Below are positions 33,671 to 34,095 of a DNA stretch of 34,095 nt, piece after piece. A program made the position numbers and the translations under genes. Numbering within the stretch: the stretch's first letter is position 1; each line of letters starts with the position of its first letter. The notes under the pieces were generated by a model that searched no databases, had not been told where the DNA came from, and was given only the letters and a program-made list of their open reading frames with translations. This stretch comes from Calothrix sp. CSU_2_0. GTDB lineage: Bacteria > Cyanobacteriota > Cyanobacteriia > Cyanobacteriales > Nostocaceae. Where the stretch lies: contig JAAUPE010000075.1 of assembly GCA_012034595.1 (NCBI GenBank), positions 1-34,095 on the forward strand. Reading direction: 5' to 3'.

Positions 33671-34095
33671 GGTGGGCATACAGTCAATATTGGAATATGA
33701 ATTTGAGGTCAAAAAAATGGCTAAAAACTAACAGAAATAATTGCTAAATATGCAACAAATATAAATATTTTTGCTATCCGCGCAATTGTGTATATTACAC
33801 CTTTTTCTATTGGCTCGTTTTAATCCGTTAATCACTAAAATACTCCAGAATTAACAAAAATTAACGCTTGCCAATTTTGAAACTGGCATAAACGTAGCTC
33901 TTGAATTACTCTTATTTTTATTGAAAAGTAAGAGCTAAGTTTTGTGCTGCAATTTTTATAAAGTCCGAATATAGGAATCCTATTTGAATTTTGAACAAGC
34001 TCCGTACATCTGAAGAGTGGTAAAGTCAAAAGTAGTGTGTCGAATAAACCACTCAAACATCCACTTCAAATGGGAGAAGGAAGGTATCAAAGCAC
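33671..34095. other. intergenic; possible gene remnant at right edge
   Basis: AT-rich DNA with no convincing gene. On the minus strand an open stretch from the right edge (about 34093 to 33980) reads HLKWMFEWFIRHTTFDFTTL and ends at a stop, which may be the tail of a gene entering from outside or a remnant. The rest, 33671-33979, holds nothing I could identify. Confidence 0.3.

Noticed and set aside
33835-34056. Minus-strand 73-codon frame at the right edge
   Set aside because: Poor composition and no ribosome site; a different frame (34093-33980) looks more protein-like but is too short to call.

Overview
The window looks like part of an accessory replicon, probably a plasmid or a large mobile island, of a filamentous (Nostocales-type) cyanobacterium. 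The evidence is the many HIP1 octamers (GCGATCGC; e.g. near 757, 3107, 4849, 12536, 14274, 20128, 21303, 22067, 27058, 29726, 31602), hairpin-rich small dispersed repeats typical of these genomes, and a ParM-type partition locus with RHH genes. No rRNA, tRNA or CRISPR array was seen. The assignment to a phylum rests on repeat signatures and protein style, not on a search.

Left part (1-10,700) is a decaying defence island. A type I restriction-modification locus has an intact-looking hsdR (carrying a 66-bp repeat inserted in frame), an hsdM that has lost its catalytic core and is out of frame, and an hsdS broken by a remnant DDE transposase. Directly behind lies an AT-rich 671-aa protein with a HEPN-like RxxxxH motif. 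Then come a 55-aa gene with its own hairpin terminator, and a divergent XRE/ImmA-type metallopeptidase regulator overlapping a PIN-like gene (toxin-antitoxin-like).

Middle part (10,700-25,850): a breakpoint near 11,160 truncates both a GNAT acetyltransferase and a subtilase-LysM-GH19-LysM protein that ends in an unassigned domain. A tyrosine recombinase and an RHH/coiled-coil gene follow. Next is a 1315-aa STAND NTPase of the Avs/AVAST style whose N-terminal effector seems to be missing, then a type II RM pair (C5 methyltransferase plus an Eco29kI-like GIY-YIG nuclease), a GNAT/partner gene pair, and two glycine-zipper membrane/coiled-coil genes, the second with a frameshift near its end.

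Right part (25,850-33,700) is the replicon backbone. Eight minus-strand genes run from a ParM-like actin (broken by a 34-bp repeat) through an RHH ParR-like gene, a 50-aa gene, three small unknown genes and a five-helix membrane protein to a 723-aa membrane-anchored ATPase. Just past the ATPase stop is a dense array of GTTCC/GGAAC pentamers. Divergent from parM is a tightly coupled plus-strand operon of four small genes, one of only 23 codons with ATGA overlaps at both ends.

The strongest leads for something undescribed are the HEPN gene beside a dead type I system, the GGAAC array next to the ATPase module, the glycine-zipper pair, the C-terminal domain of the lytic protein, and several genes visibly altered by small repeats.
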